Shown here: piece after piece, positions 33,681 to 44,018 of the stretch
How the letters are laid out: each line of letters opens with the position of its first letter
Position numbering within the stretch: position 1 is the stretch's first letter
Source of the DNA: JACMLD01 sp044227095
GTDB taxonomy: Bacteria; Bacteroidota; Bacteroidia; Chitinophagales; Chitinophagaceae
NCBI GenBank assembly: GCA_044227095.1
Contig: JBGAFV010000001.1
Coordinates: 434,001 to 498,000, forward strand
DNA length: 64,000 bases
Direction of reading: 5' to 3'
The notes under the pieces: model-generated
Seen by the model: only the letters and a program-made list of their open reading frames with translations
What the model was told of the DNA's origin: nothing
The model's database searches: none
Program-made: the position numbers and the translations under genes

Positions 33681-36600
33681 CTAACGTTGTATAATCAACC
33701 GCTGATTAAATACTTTGTCGTTTAATACAATCTGTACAATGTAAACACCTTTTTGCAAAGCGCTTACTTCATTCAGTTCAAAATTATTTGTGCCGCTGTA
33801 CACCTGGTGCGATTGGCTGAGAATATGTTTTCCGGCTGCATCAAGCACATTTATTTTTACTAGTGTTGAATTAACAGACTCTACCGTTACATGCACAACA
33901 TCATTTGCAGGATTTGGCGACAGGCTTGTACTATTTTTAGGTTTGCTTCTTATTATAACCTGGTTGCTGTACTTACCCGTTGTTTTACTTACTGCTTTTA
34001 TACGATAATACCATTTTGCTACCTGGATGCCATTAAGCTGGTTATCTATTGCAGTAAACAATTTTGCATTGCAAGCACCCACTGTTCCGGCAACATCCTG
34101 AATTTTATAAAAATTTACACCATCTGTACTGCGTTCGATAATAAAATCATCAATACTCTTATCGGAAGTAACTACCCAGCTTAATTTTACAGATTCATTT
34201 GCCAGTTCGCCGCTTATGTTTAAGAAATCAAGCGCAAGAACATAAGGTTGAAAACGCCAGTCGCGTTCAAAAGAACCATTACAGTTCTGTACTCTTGTTA
34301 TTGAGCCTGGTGTTGGATCGCCGGTTAAACTTCCTGCTGGTCCCATGCGGGAAGAAGTGGCTTTTGCAGATGTATTATCTGTGTCAAACCTGTCATCAAG
34401 ACCATCGCCGTCTGTATCAATTCCGGTTAGCGTAACCAAATCATCTACTTTACAATTGTTGTTTAGATCATTTCCTTCAATAATATCTAATGACCCATCA
34501 TTATCTGTATCTGTATCACGATAATCAGGCTGGCCATCTGCATCCTGATCATTTGGTGTAATGCCATTGCCACCAAAGCCAACAATGTTATCATAAGCAT
34601 TGTCAATACCGTCTCCGTCTGTATCTGTATAGGTTGGCAACAGATAGCTTGAAGTTGATAACCCTTCTACATTATCTGGTATACCATCATTGTCTGAATC
34701 AATGTCAATATAATCGGGATTACCACCGGCATCGGAATTAAGCGGCGTAAATACTGGCATTGCATCAACAACTGTACTCCAGCCATTGGTGCCAATTGCA
34801 CCATCTATGCGGCCATTGCTGTCTGCGTCTGTTAAACCTGCTTCTCTTACATCAGTAATACCATCACCATCGCTATCAAGATCATATGGATTTGCTTTAC
34901 TGTCATTGTCCATATTTTTATACGGATAAGAATCTGCACGGCCATCATTGTTTATATCTGCGCCTGTTCTCAGCAATGCATTTGCGCTGTTTTCTGCAGT
35001 ACCATCGTTGCCTACATCTCCATCAACTGCATCTGAAAAACCATCTGCATCACTATCGGTATAATTGTCAATCATACCATCATTGTTTGCATCTGTACCG
35101 CCTGCTTCCACAACATCTGGTATACCATCATTATCACTATCAAGATCTATATAATCGGGTATGCCATCTGCATCAGTATCACGCAAACCCAGGCCGTTGC
35201 CAGAACCTGCCTGACCGGTATTATTGGCGTCTACATTTTGTGAAAGGCCGTCGTTATCTGTGTCTGTATAATTATCAATTCTTCCGTCTCCGTTTGCATC
35301 TACACCGCCTGCTTCTACAACATCGGGTATACCATCGTTATCACTGTCAAGATCCATTTGGTTAGGTATACCATCCAAATCGGTATCAAAATGGTCATTC
35401 ACGCCATCATTATTAACATCAACAAAACCGGGATAAGAAGCATCTGTAAAATTTGGGATACCATCGCTATCATCATCAGCAAATGCATCTGCACCATTGC
35501 TTTCTACATAATCAGGTATACCATCATTGTCGTCATCAATATCAGGACATGGTTGCAGTAAAACATTAAACCTAACTGTATCCGTACAACCAATACCTGA
35601 ATTCCAGAATGCATAATAAGTGCTTCCTGCTGTAATTGCTGTTGCAGGGTTAAACTGGTTTGCCGGTATAAATGGTATGGCATTATAAAATGTATAGCCA
35701 CTGTATAACGAAGAAGGCAATGTTACTGTAAGTGAAGGGCATAAATTTACCAGTGAAGTATCTCCTCTTGACTTACACGGTCCTGTTATAGTATTGGTAA
35801 TAGCCCCTTCTACAAAACAACCCGCACTTAAATAACCACTGTGATCAAACAATACCTGCAAAGAATTTTTACCGATATAATCTATACGTGCCTGGTTGGA
35901 TGCAGTAGCATTACATGCAATTATCTGGCACACATCTGTTGCATTTACTTTAAAGCTTACAGAATCTGCTTTGTTAGGGATAACCTGGCCGCCGCTAACC
36001 GCAGTTGCACCTGTTCCTATCCTGAAAATTACTCTTCTGCCTATTGGATCATATTCTGCTTCATCATCACCAGCTGCATCTGTTTTAGGAACATTGTTTA
36101 TTGCAAGACTACCTGGTTTATAATTTACATTGGCAGGCAAAGTATCTGTAATTACTGTAGTAGCACTTGTATCTGTTCCGTTGTTAAGCGTATTTATTTT
36201 GTACAGCAGGCTATCGCCTGATAACCACGAACCACCACTGAGATCAGTTGAACCCTTAATCATGTAAAAACTTGGGTTGGCTACTGATATAGCAGAAGTA
36301 ACAACTTGAAGAAAAAAGTTTTCTCCACCAGATGATGGCGAACTAATTCTTATTCGGGCCGAAGTTTTATTATTGCCCAGCACAGAGTTGGCACTATTGG
36401 GCAATTGCAATATATCTGCATCATAGCCCAACGTATTGGCATGTGCGGGGTTTCGGGTAGTAACATTGGCGCCCATATAAGAAATAGTGCTGTTCCACAT
36501 ATCACTGAGGTTACTGCTGGCATTAGGCGTAAGATCAGTATATACACCGGCTGCAGAAGAATCCTGTTTAAAAAAGAAACCATCACTACTTCCCCTGTCG

Positions 36601-37892
36601 CCATCATAACATACAGCGCCAAGTTCGCAACTAACGGGCCCGGTTAGTGGCGTTGTAAAACCGCCGATTGGAATATCGTTTTGTGTGCCACTGGCTACTA
36701 TACTAAAGCCATCAAACACTACAAGGTTCCTGGGTATTTCAACATTGTTTTTATACGCTATAACCAGTGTCCATCCTGCAGATTGGTTTGATAACCCTGT
36801 TGATACCGGTACTACCTGGTTAGCCACTGTATAAGTTCCGTTTGCGCTAAACTTATTAATCAAAGATGTTACATCGGCAAAAGCTGTATAGCCATTGTGG
36901 TTCGAGCCAACATTGTAATTATGTAAATCCGTTTGCTGAGAAACCACTTTGCTGTAAACAGATGCACCGGGCACTTTTAATAATACAGTATCGTATCCTA
37001 CTTTCCAGGTTACGTCTCCGCTGCCACCAAGTGATGCACCCCAGTAAAGGCCTGCCCATAACACCTCACTGCAACCATTTAAAGTAAGATCTGAACTGGT
37101 AGAATTATAGGTATTATTTGTAGGTACACCATTCAGCTCCATATCAAAACTAATATCACTACTGCTGGCTGTTGTCTGGTGAATTTCAACGGCAATTGTA
37201 TTATTACCCGCAGAAAACGCAGACGGGCTTATTGTTAAAGGAATAACAGTATTGCCATCATCTGCAGCATTAGCAGTAGTAGTTGTATAGGTAATAACGC
37301 CTGTTGGCATATTGTCTCTTGCTACCTCTACCCCATTTACGTACACAACAATTCCATCATCGCGGTGTACATTCATAAGAAAGCTGCTAAACAAAGATGG
37401 GTTAGGAATATTGACAACTTTTCTAAAATAAGTAGAGATATTTTTAGTACCGCAGCTCGCAACAGGGGTACATCCCGCAAATACTGTTGTTGCTTCATCG
37501 CCATCGCCATAGCCTAATTGACCAATCCCCGATTTCCATGCTGCATCATTGTACGCAACCGTATTCCAGTTGGTGAGGTAAGGTTGATGGGCCACATTTA
37601 CTGTGTCAAAATACTTCCAGGAAGCATTGTAGGTAAAGAAAACGGTGTTTGGCGGATTGTCAACATCGAGATTTACACCTGCACCGCTATTATTGGTTCC
37701 TGTACCCGATGGTGGTGTTTCATTGGTTACGCCACCTGCTGTAGTAATAATATTGTTTGAAACAAATTTGATATTGCCGCGAACCGACGCATTTGTATAG
37801 CGTGGAGTAAACGGTCTTATAACCTGTGCACCTATTTCAGTTGCCCCAAAAATAGCCAGGGCAATAAGCAAATAGCGGGAAGGGTTCTTCAT
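33681..37892 (-). CDS. Large T9SS exoprotein with thrombospondin-3 repeats
   Basis: 1403 residues. A signal peptide (LLIALAIFGATEIGAQ) precedes a beta-sandwich domain (about 80-260, ending VEIHQTTASSSDISFDMELN) shared with both phosphatases. A DUF11-like region follows (about 540-680, NTLNNGTDTSATTVITDTLP). About 780-1150 is a run of Ca-binding thrombospondin type 3 repeats (DxDxDGIPD pattern). An FN3-like domain (DDFIIERSTDGVNFYKIQD) and a T9SS type A sorting domain (LSPNPANDVVHVTVE ... GVYIVQIVLNDKVFNQRLI) end it. It should be exported by T9SS and held on the surface or released. The function is structural or adhesive, by inference. Confidence 0.88.
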   Translation of the reverse strand: MKNPSRYLLIALAIFGATEIGAQVIRPFTPRYTNASVRGNIKFVSNNIITTAGGVTNETPPSGTGTNNSGAGVNLDVDNPPNTVFFTYNASWKYFDTVNVAHQPYLTNWNTVAYNDAAWKSGIGQLGYGDGDEATTVFAGCTPVASCGTKNISTYFRKVVNIPNPSLFSSFLMNVHRDDGIVVYVNGVEVARDNMPTGVITYTTTTANAADDGNTVIPLTISPSAFSAGNNTIAVEIHQTTASSSDISFDMELNGVPTNNTYNSTSSDLTLNGCSEVLWAGLYWGASLGGSGDVTWKVGYDTVLLKVPGASVYSKVVSQQTDLHNYNVGSNHNGYTAFADVTSLINKFSANGTYTVANQVVPVSTGLSNQSAGWTLVIAYKNNVEIPRNLVVFDGFSIVASGTQNDIPIGGFTTPLTGPVSCELGAVCYDGDRGSSDGFFFKQDSSAAGVYTDLTPNASSNLSDMWNSTISYMGANVTTRNPAHANTLGYDADILQLPNSANSVLGNNKTSARIRISSPSSGGENFFLQVVTSAISVANPSFYMIKGSTDLSGGSWLSGDSLLYKINTLNNGTDTSATTVITDTLPANVNYKPGSLAINNVPKTDAAGDDEAEYDPIGRRVIFRIGTGATAVSGGQVIPNKADSVSFKVNATDVCQIIACNATASNQARIDYIGKNSLQVLFDHSGYLSAGCFVEGAITNTITGPCKSRGDTSLVNLCPSLTVTLPSSLYSGYTFYNAIPFIPANQFNPATAITAGSTYYAFWNSGIGCTDTVRFNVLLQPCPDIDDDNDGIPDYVESNGADAFADDDSDGIPNFTDASYPGFVDVNNDGVNDHFDTDLDGIPNQMDLDSDNDGIPDVVEAGGVDANGDGRIDNYTDTDNDGLSQNVDANNTGQAGSGNGLGLRDTDADGIPDYIDLDSDNDGIPDVVEAGGTDANNDGMIDNYTDSDADGFSDAVDGDVGNDGTAENSANALLRTGADINNDGRADSYPYKNMDNDSKANPYDLDSDGDGITDVREAGLTDADSNGRIDGAIGTNGWSTVVDAMPVFTPLNSDAGGNPDYIDIDSDNDGIPDNVEGLSTSSYLLPTYTDTDGDGIDNAYDNIVGFGGNGITPNDQDADGQPDYRDTDTDNDGSLDIIEGNDLNNNCKVDDLVTLTGIDTDGDGLDDRFDTDNTSAKATSSRMGPAGSLTGDPTPGSITRVQNCNGSFERDWRFQPYVLALDFLNISGELANESVKLSWVVTSDKSIDDFIIERSTDGVNFYKIQDVAGTVGACNAKLFTAIDNQLNGIQVAKWYYRIKAVSKTTGKYSNQVIIRSKPKNSTSLSPNPANDVVHVTVESVNSTLVKINVLDAAGKHILSQSHQVYSGTNNFELNEVSALQKGVYIVQIVLNDKVFNQRLIIQR
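34440..35560. repeat. Coding repeats of the thrombospondin-3 region
   Basis: Degenerate DNA repeats built on units that read ATCAGGTATACCATCATTGT-like on the plus strand, each encoding a DSDNDGIPD-type Ca-binding loop. The long plus-strand open frames here are mirror artefacts of this repeat. Confidence 0.75.
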
Positions 37893-38223
37893 ATTTTCTG
37901 GGTTAAGATCCTGCCATTGATCGCTTAAAAAATTATTGTGTGCCTTTTGAGCAATATGACAGTTTGGGTTGTTTGAGGATTCAAACTGATTGAATCACAA
38001 CATGCTTTCTAAAAAATAATAACAAAAAAATAATATTTTAATGCTAAACGCTACTAAACATTATTTAATTGCGTTATACGCTCATATACTTATTAATATT
38101 AAGATCAGTATGAATCATAAAAAATTAAAAACGAGGTCAATAGCTAAATTAATTTAAACATATTAAGAGATTACATAGAAATTAATTACTAGTAAACACT
38201 TAGTTAAGTTTTAACCAATATCA
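37893..38223. promoter_or_regulatory. Divergent promoter region of two exoprotein genes
   Basis: 331 bp of AT-rich DNA with no gene. It contains one perfect inverted repeat, GATTCAA-ACTGA-TTGAATC at 37978-37996, which may be an operator or hairpin. I could not assign promoter boxes with confidence. Confidence 0.4.
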
Positions 38224-41200
38224 ATGAAACCCAACAACCCCCTTTATTGCCTGCTGGCAATTATTGCAACTTGTTTTATACAAGCAACTGCATTTGCAGA
38301 TACTACCTATGTTAAGTTTGGCTCAACATGGAAATACCTAGACAATGGTACAGCAGCACCCACAGGATCGGGTGCGGCGGATTGGCGCAATGTTTCTTTC
38401 AATGATGCCGCATGGAATAGCGGACCAGCTGAACTTGGTTACGGAGATTTTAAAGAACGCACTGCAGTTAGCTATGGCGGCAACCCATCCAGCAAATACA
38501 TTACTACCTATTTCCGTAAAACGCTCAATATCGCCGACATTAGTTTATACAGTGGCATCCGCCTCAATACCTATATAGATGATGGTGCTGTTATTTATGT
38601 AAACGGAACAGAAGTTGCCCGTACCAATATGCCTGCAGGCACACCAACAAATGCTACACTTGCATCTGCTGCTGCAGCGGAAAATGGCAACACTATTATT
38701 ACGTTTGACATTCCAACAACATCATTTGTGAGCGGAAATAATTTGATAGCAGTAGAAGTTCACCAAAATTCAGCCAGTAGTTCAGACCTTACTTTCGATC
38801 TTGAACTGATTGCAAAACCTGCCGGTGGAACAATTTTTAATTTTGGATCAACGTGGAAATATCTTGACAATGGAAGCAACCAGGGCACAGCCTGGATTCC
38901 TGCAGCATTTAGTGATGCTTCATGGAAAACAGGCACCGGAAAATTTGGTTATGGTGATGTCGAAAATACCTATGTGTTCTCTGGCTGTGGCACTTCAAAT
39001 TACCCGGCAGCAGAACCAACTGCTCCATCCTGCGGCACAAAATATATTACTACCTACTTCAGAAAGACATTTAATATTACCGGCGTAAGCAATTATTCTT
39101 CGTTTACCATTAATGCTTACCGAGATGATGGCATGGCAGTTTATGTAAATGGTGTTGAAGTGGTAAGAGATTTATTAGCTGCAGGTGCCACGTACACAAC
39201 AACTGCTACCAATGCTGCTGATGATGGGCAAACTATAAATTCTTACTCAGTGCCTGCCAGTTATTTTGCAGAAGGCTCAAATACAATTGCTGTTGAACTT
39301 CATCAAACTTCGGCTAGCAGCAGTGATCTTACTTTTGATATGCAATTGGTGGGTAATACCGGTGCAGCAGAACCAGATATCATACGTGGACCTTTATTAC
39401 AAATGCTTAATGGAACTGCAGTAAGTATTCGGTGGACCACTGCATCAGCTACTACATCAAGATTGAAATATGGTTCTTCTGAAAACTCACTTACATCCAC
39501 ACTTTCAGATAATACATCTGTTACAGAACATGAATTGCGCATAACTGGCTTAACAGCCGATACAAAATATTTTTATGCTGTTGGTTCTGCTAATTCTATA
39601 GTTAAAGGCAGTTACCGGAATTATTTTACTACAGCACCCCCTGCTAATACTACACGCAAAATTCGTATTGGTGTTTTTGGTGATCCCGGAACCGGTAACA
39701 GTGTTCAAAAATCTACAAGAGATGCATATCTTGATCTTAGAAACGGGTACAACAATTCAGAACTGGCGATAATGCTGGGCGATAATGCATACAATGCAGG
39801 CTTGCAAACAGAGCATCAAAGCAACTTCTTTAATATTTACAACGACAATATATTTCCAAGTCACGTAGTGCTTCCGGTGCCAGGCAACCACGAATATGCA
39901 AATGATGCCAGCACGCCGCTATCGAGCAACCTGCGTTACACACGTAATATTCCTTATTACAGCATTTTCACACTTCCTACAGCAGGTGAATCTGGTGGTG
40001 TAGCATCAGGCACAGAACAATATTATTCTGCTGATTACGGCAATATTCATTTCATTATGCTGGATTCTTATGGCTATACGCCAGATCCAACTGACCCAAC
40101 CAATATTGCCAAGTATACAAGGCTTTTTGATGATACTACAAACGGACCACAGGCCAAATGGTTAAAACAGGATTTAGCTGCTAATGCAGGTACGCATAAA
40201 TGGACTATTGTATGTATGCACCATCCGCCTTATACCAATGGCACACATGTATCGGGTTATTCATCAGATGGTGAATCTGATCTTGTTGCACTGCGCAAGT
40301 ATATAGCCCCTATTTTTGAACGATTTGGTGTAGACATTGTATTAACTGGTCATAGCCACGTGTATGAAAGAACTTTCCTCATTAAAGGACATACAAGTTT
40401 TGCAACTTCATTTACTGCAGCCAACAAAATGAGCACTTCCAGCGGAAGATATGATGGTACAGCAGGAAATGTTGCTTCATCAGACTTTAATGCTGCAACT
40501 ACATCGTGCCCATATTTTACTATAGACAGCACTTATAACCATGGCACAGTGTATATAGTAGCCGGATCAGCAGGGCAGATTGGAGGCGGAACCAATGCTA
40601 TGTTCCCTGCATTCTATTATAAAAACTATAGCGGAAGCACAAACGGAGAAGCAGGTTCTATGTATTTAGAAATACAAGACAACAGGCTTGATGCAAAATT
40701 TGCAGGCAGTGGTGGTACGCATGATCAATTCACTATCATGAAAGGTGTAAACAAAAAGACTGTAGTGAACACAACAGTAAACACACCAACAACGCTTACA
40801 GCATCATGGATTGGAGGATATAACTGGTATACTGCACCTTTTCCGCCAATTGTTACACAGGGAACCAACCGTACTTTTTCTGTAACGCCGTCTGCAAGTG
40901 GCACCTATACTTATTATGTAAACGACAGCATTTCTCCCAAAGCAACTTGTATAGCAGATACATTCCAGTTGCAGGTTATTTCTACACTGGCAGTATCAGT
41001 TATTAATTACAATGCATTGTTGAAAAATAAAAATGTATTTGTGAACTGGACAACCACACAGGAAATAAACAACGACTATTTTACCATAGAAAGATCTGCT
41101 AATGGCAGGGATTATGAAATGGTTATAATTATGCCTGGTAAAGGAAACTCCGCAAGCGCCACCAATTATGAATTTATAGACAGGGATCCATTGCCAGGTG

Positions 41201-41535
41201 TAAGTTACTATCGTTTATCTGCAACCGATAAAGACGGCGACACCAAAATTGCAGGCATAAAAACTGTAAACAATAGTTCGGTAAAAGATTTCAGTATTTC
41301 TATTCAGCCTAATCCTGCGGTTAATAACGAAGTAAACACGGTTTTACAAAGTGCCAAAAAGCAACTGGTGAAAATTAAAGTATACAATACAGGTGGTGCC
41401 GAAGTGTACAGCAAACAATGGCAGGTACAGCCCGGCAGCAACCCGCTAAGGTTCAACCTGCCAGCAGGCATCTATATAATAAATACAGAAGCACAGGATG
41501 GTAGCAGGATGACTGAAAAATTGATCGTCAAATAA
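38224..41535 (+). CDS. T9SS purple-acid-phosphatase-like protein
   Basis: 1103 residues. After a signal peptide (CLLAIIATCFIQATAFA) come two tandem copies of the beta-sandwich domain (about 25-200 and 200-380), then the PAP FN3 domain, a metallophosphoesterase domain (GDPGTGN, GDNAYN, GNHEYA, HHPPYTNG, GHSHVYER), an FN3-like domain (WTTTQEINNDYFTIERS) and a type A sorting domain (IQPNPAVNNEVNTVLQS ... AGIYIINTEAQDG). All metal ligands are visible. It differs from the paralogue at 30978 by the extra N-terminal copy and the intact T9SS tail. Likely a surface or secreted phosphatase for phosphate scavenging. Confidence 0.9.
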   Translation: MKPNNPLYCLLAIIATCFIQATAFADTTYVKFGSTWKYLDNGTAAPTGSGAADWRNVSFNDAAWNSGPAELGYGDFKERTAVSYGGNPSSKYITTYFRKTLNIADISLYSGIRLNTYIDDGAVIYVNGTEVARTNMPAGTPTNATLASAAAAENGNTIITFDIPTTSFVSGNNLIAVEVHQNSASSSDLTFDLELIAKPAGGTIFNFGSTWKYLDNGSNQGTAWIPAAFSDASWKTGTGKFGYGDVENTYVFSGCGTSNYPAAEPTAPSCGTKYITTYFRKTFNITGVSNYSSFTINAYRDDGMAVYVNGVEVVRDLLAAGATYTTTATNAADDGQTINSYSVPASYFAEGSNTIAVELHQTSASSSDLTFDMQLVGNTGAAEPDIIRGPLLQMLNGTAVSIRWTTASATTSRLKYGSSENSLTSTLSDNTSVTEHELRITGLTADTKYFYAVGSANSIVKGSYRNYFTTAPPANTTRKIRIGVFGDPGTGNSVQKSTRDAYLDLRNGYNNSELAIMLGDNAYNAGLQTEHQSNFFNIYNDNIFPSHVVLPVPGNHEYANDASTPLSSNLRYTRNIPYYSIFTLPTAGESGGVASGTEQYYSADYGNIHFIMLDSYGYTPDPTDPTNIAKYTRLFDDTTNGPQAKWLKQDLAANAGTHKWTIVCMHHPPYTNGTHVSGYSSDGESDLVALRKYIAPIFERFGVDIVLTGHSHVYERTFLIKGHTSFATSFTAANKMSTSSGRYDGTAGNVASSDFNAATTSCPYFTIDSTYNHGTVYIVAGSAGQIGGGTNAMFPAFYYKNYSGSTNGEAGSMYLEIQDNRLDAKFAGSGGTHDQFTIMKGVNKKTVVNTTVNTPTTLTASWIGGYNWYTAPFPPIVTQGTNRTFSVTPSASGTYTYYVNDSISPKATCIADTFQLQVISTLAVSVINYNALLKNKNVFVNWTTTQEINNDYFTIERSANGRDYEMVIIMPGKGNSASATNYEFIDRDPLPGVSYYRLSATDKDGDTKIAGIKTVNNSSVKDFSISIQPNPAVNNEVNTVLQSAKKQLVKIKVYNTGGAEVYSKQWQVQPGSNPLRFNLPAGIYIINTEAQDGSRMTEKLIVK

Positions 41536-41543
41536 ATAATCAA

Positions 41544-41587
41544 AAAATAAATCCCTTTTGAATTGCTTCGAAAGGGATTTATTTTTA
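41544..41587 (+). terminator. Terminator after the phosphatase
   Basis: AAATAAATCCCTTT pairs with AAAGGGATTTATTTTT around a 12-base loop. Confidence 0.85.
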
Positions 41588-41648
41588 AGTGGATTTTAGA
41601 AGTACTTGCCAATTGGCATAACTTTAAAAAAATATCAGGGTTGTTTCA

Positions 41649-43466
41649 ATGAAAAAAAAGCTGGTTGTTATATCATGCATTATAGTTGGCGTATTGCTGC
41701 TGTCTTTCCACTCTGCACAAAATGACACAGCCAAAGAAAAAATAAAAGAATACTACCACACACAGTTTACAGATCTGTCAGAAAAAATAAATACACTTAA
41801 AAAAAGTGTAACGCAAGGCCAGAATGAAAAAATAATACAACAAAATTTTTTACAGGCCCGCCTCTCTTACAAGCATATTGAATTGTTTATTGAATATTAC
41901 CTGGAACTGGATGCACCGAAATTTAATGGCCTTGCTATTGATTTTATAGAAGAAGAAGACCCGGAAGCATTACAGGAACCACAGGGTTTCCAGATGATTG
42001 AATCCTTTATTTATCCGCATTATAACAGGAGCAAAAAGAAAGATCTGCTAAATTATATTGATAAACTTCTTTCCATTTCAAATGGCATTGGCAATAACAA
42101 AATGGTTTTTGAACCGGATGATTATATACCCGATGCAGTAACTGAAGAACTGTACAGAATTATTGCCCTCGGCATCAGTGGTTTTGATTCTCCTATTGCA
42201 CAAATTTCTGTGCAGGAAACCTATGCGTCTTTATCAAGCGTACAGTTTGTAATACAATCTTTCAAAGATGAAATAAAAGAAAAAAACATTGACGGCTTTA
42301 GCAATGCTATGCAATTGCTTGATGAAGCTAAACAATATTGCATTCAGCATAACAACTTCAACCGCTTTAACCGGATGGAGTTTATTACCCATTTTATAAA
42401 TCCTGTTTGCAGTTGGTTCAGCAAAGCAAAAGATGAAATGGGCTATAAAGAAAGACAGGCGAGATATTCGCTTATAAAAAGAACTGGTAATCTCTTCGAC
42501 GAAAAAAGTCTCCGGCTCAATACTTACATTGGTGATGATACAATAACTAATGCAAGAATTGTATTGGGCAAAAAATTATTTTATGAACCATTGCTGTCAA
42601 CCAGCGGTAAAAGATCCTGCGCAGGTTGTCATCATCCGGACAAAGCTTTTACTGATGGTTTAACTACTGCACTGCAAATTGACGAACATTCAACATTGCC
42701 ACGCAACACACCCACGCTATGGAATGCAGCATTGCAACGCAATCTTTTTTATGATAGCAGGCAGGCTTCGCTTGATCACCTGATAACAGAAGTGCTGAGC
42801 AATGATAAAGAAATGAATAAAAGTGCAGAGAGTGCTATTGAAAAAATTATTCATCAAAAAGAGTATGCAGATTTATACAATAAGGCTTATCCGTTTACAG
42901 ATACAGTAATGTCAGGCAAAAAAATTGTAAATGCCATTGCTATGTACCTGCGTACACTGGTGAGTTATAATTCACGTTTCGATAAATACATACGCGGAGA
43001 TAAAACTAAAATGAGTGCTACTGAAGTAAATGGTTTTAATATTTTTATGGGCAAGGCTAAATGTGCAACTTGCCATTACGTTCCATTATTTAATGGTTCC
43101 AAGCCACCCACTTATTATTACCAGGAATCTGAAGTATTGGGCGTGCCTGCAACAAGGGATACTGTGCATCCAGTGCTTGATAAAGACCCGGGAAGGATTG
43201 CGGTTTTGAAAGCTCCATTTTTTAATCATGCATTTAAAACTCCTACGCTGCGCAACATTGAACTTACTGCACCTTATATGCATAATGGTGTTTACAAAAC
43301 ATTAGAAGAAGTGATTGACTTTTACAATAAAGGTGGCGGACAAGGACTGGGATTGGATGTACCTAATCAAACTTTACCTGCAAATAAATTGCAGCTTACC
43401 AAAACAGAAATGAAGGAATTGAAATCTTTTTTGCTTACACTTACTGATACTACTGGGGTGCATTGA
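41649..43466 (+). CDS. Di-heme cytochrome c peroxidase family protein
   Basis: 605 residues. A short signal peptide (LVVISCIIVGVLLLSFHSAQ) targets the periplasm. The first 270 residues form a helical domain of unknown type, and the rest is a bacterial CCP/MauG domain with two heme c sites: CAGCHH near residue 323 and CATCHY near residue 472, plus the conserved THSL-like variant FKTPTLRNIELTAPYMHNG. CCPs reduce hydrogen peroxide with electrons from cytochrome c; MauG-like members oxidise proteins instead. The N-terminal helical extension is typical of a Bacteroidota subgroup. No maturation genes nearby. Confidence 0.85.
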   Translation: MKKKLVVISCIIVGVLLLSFHSAQNDTAKEKIKEYYHTQFTDLSEKINTLKKSVTQGQNEKIIQQNFLQARLSYKHIELFIEYYLELDAPKFNGLAIDFIEEEDPEALQEPQGFQMIESFIYPHYNRSKKKDLLNYIDKLLSISNGIGNNKMVFEPDDYIPDAVTEELYRIIALGISGFDSPIAQISVQETYASLSSVQFVIQSFKDEIKEKNIDGFSNAMQLLDEAKQYCIQHNNFNRFNRMEFITHFINPVCSWFSKAKDEMGYKERQARYSLIKRTGNLFDEKSLRLNTYIGDDTITNARIVLGKKLFYEPLLSTSGKRSCAGCHHPDKAFTDGLTTALQIDEHSTLPRNTPTLWNAALQRNLFYDSRQASLDHLITEVLSNDKEMNKSAESAIEKIIHQKEYADLYNKAYPFTDTVMSGKKIVNAIAMYLRTLVSYNSRFDKYIRGDKTKMSATEVNGFNIFMGKAKCATCHYVPLFNGSKPPTYYYQESEVLGVPATRDTVHPVLDKDPGRIAVLKAPFFNHAFKTPTLRNIELTAPYMHNGVYKTLEEVIDFYNKGGGQGLGLDVPNQTLPANKLQLTKTEMKELKSFLLTLTDTTGVH

Positions 43467-43494
43467 TATTAAACCTCAGAGACAGTACCTATCT

Positions 43495-43914
43495 AACCAC
43501 AGAGACACGGAGAACATCGGGAAGCAAAGGGTTTTATCGATCAAATACAGAGATACTTTGATTGTATTGAAATGCTTTATTGGAAATTTCTTTTGAGGCG
43601 ATTACACAGTGGCATCTTCGATGTTTCGTAACCACAGAGACACGGAGTACATCGGGAAGCACAGGGTTTTATCGATCAAATACAGAGATACTTTGATTGT
43701 ATTGAAATGCTTTATTGGAAATTTCTTTTGAGGCGATTACACAGTGGCATCTTCGATGTTTCGTAACCGCAGAGACGCGGAGGACATGGGAAGCACAGGG
43801 TTTTATAGATCAAATACAGAGATACTTTGATTGTATTAAAATGCTTTATTGGAAATTTCTTTTGAGGCGATTAAACAGTGGTGTCTTCGATGTTTCGTAA
43901 CCACAGAGACGCGG
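43495..43914. repeat. Three tandem copies of a 135-bp element
   Basis: Units start at 43495, 43630 and 43765 with a partial fourth at 43899 (periods 135, 135, 134). Each has module A (AACCACAGAGACACGGAG, GAAGCACAGGG), a centre (TCAAATACAGAGATACTTTG) and module B (TTTTGAGGCGATTACACAGT then CATCTTCGATG). Divergence between units is small, so the expansion is recent. No gene is encoded. Confidence 0.9.
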
Positions 43915-44018
43915 GCCAAAATCTCGCTGTGTTGCTTTGTGTTCCCTGTGTTTCCGTGGTTCAGCTTGAAGCTTGCAGCTAAAAGCTAGCAACCTAAAGC
44001 AAGCAGCTTGAGGCTTCT
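43915..44018. repeat. Inverted module A and heptad array
   Basis: CTTTGTGTTCCCTGTG and TTTCCGTGGTT at about 43937-43963 are the complement of module A. Then heptads CTTGAAG, CTTGCAG, CTAAAAG, CTAGCAA, CCTAAAG, CAAGCAG, CTTGAGG run to the pdxA stop. Confidence 0.65.

Noticed and set aside
34886..35365. 159-residue His/Leu/Tyr-rich plus-strand frame
   Set aside because: It is the antisense reading of the thrombospondin-3 repeats; the composition is a by-product of the Asp-rich codons on the other strand.
34440..35560. CRISPR-like or minisatellite DNA
   Set aside because: The periodicity is explained by Ca-binding thrombospondin-3 repeats in the encoded protein.
43715..43900. 61-residue open frame
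   Set aside because: It lies wholly within the 135-bp tandem repeat and repeats its own sequence; no protein family resemblance.
43495..43914. CRISPR array
   Set aside because: The units are 135 bp long and almost identical along their entire length; there are no short direct repeats with unique spacers and no cas genes.
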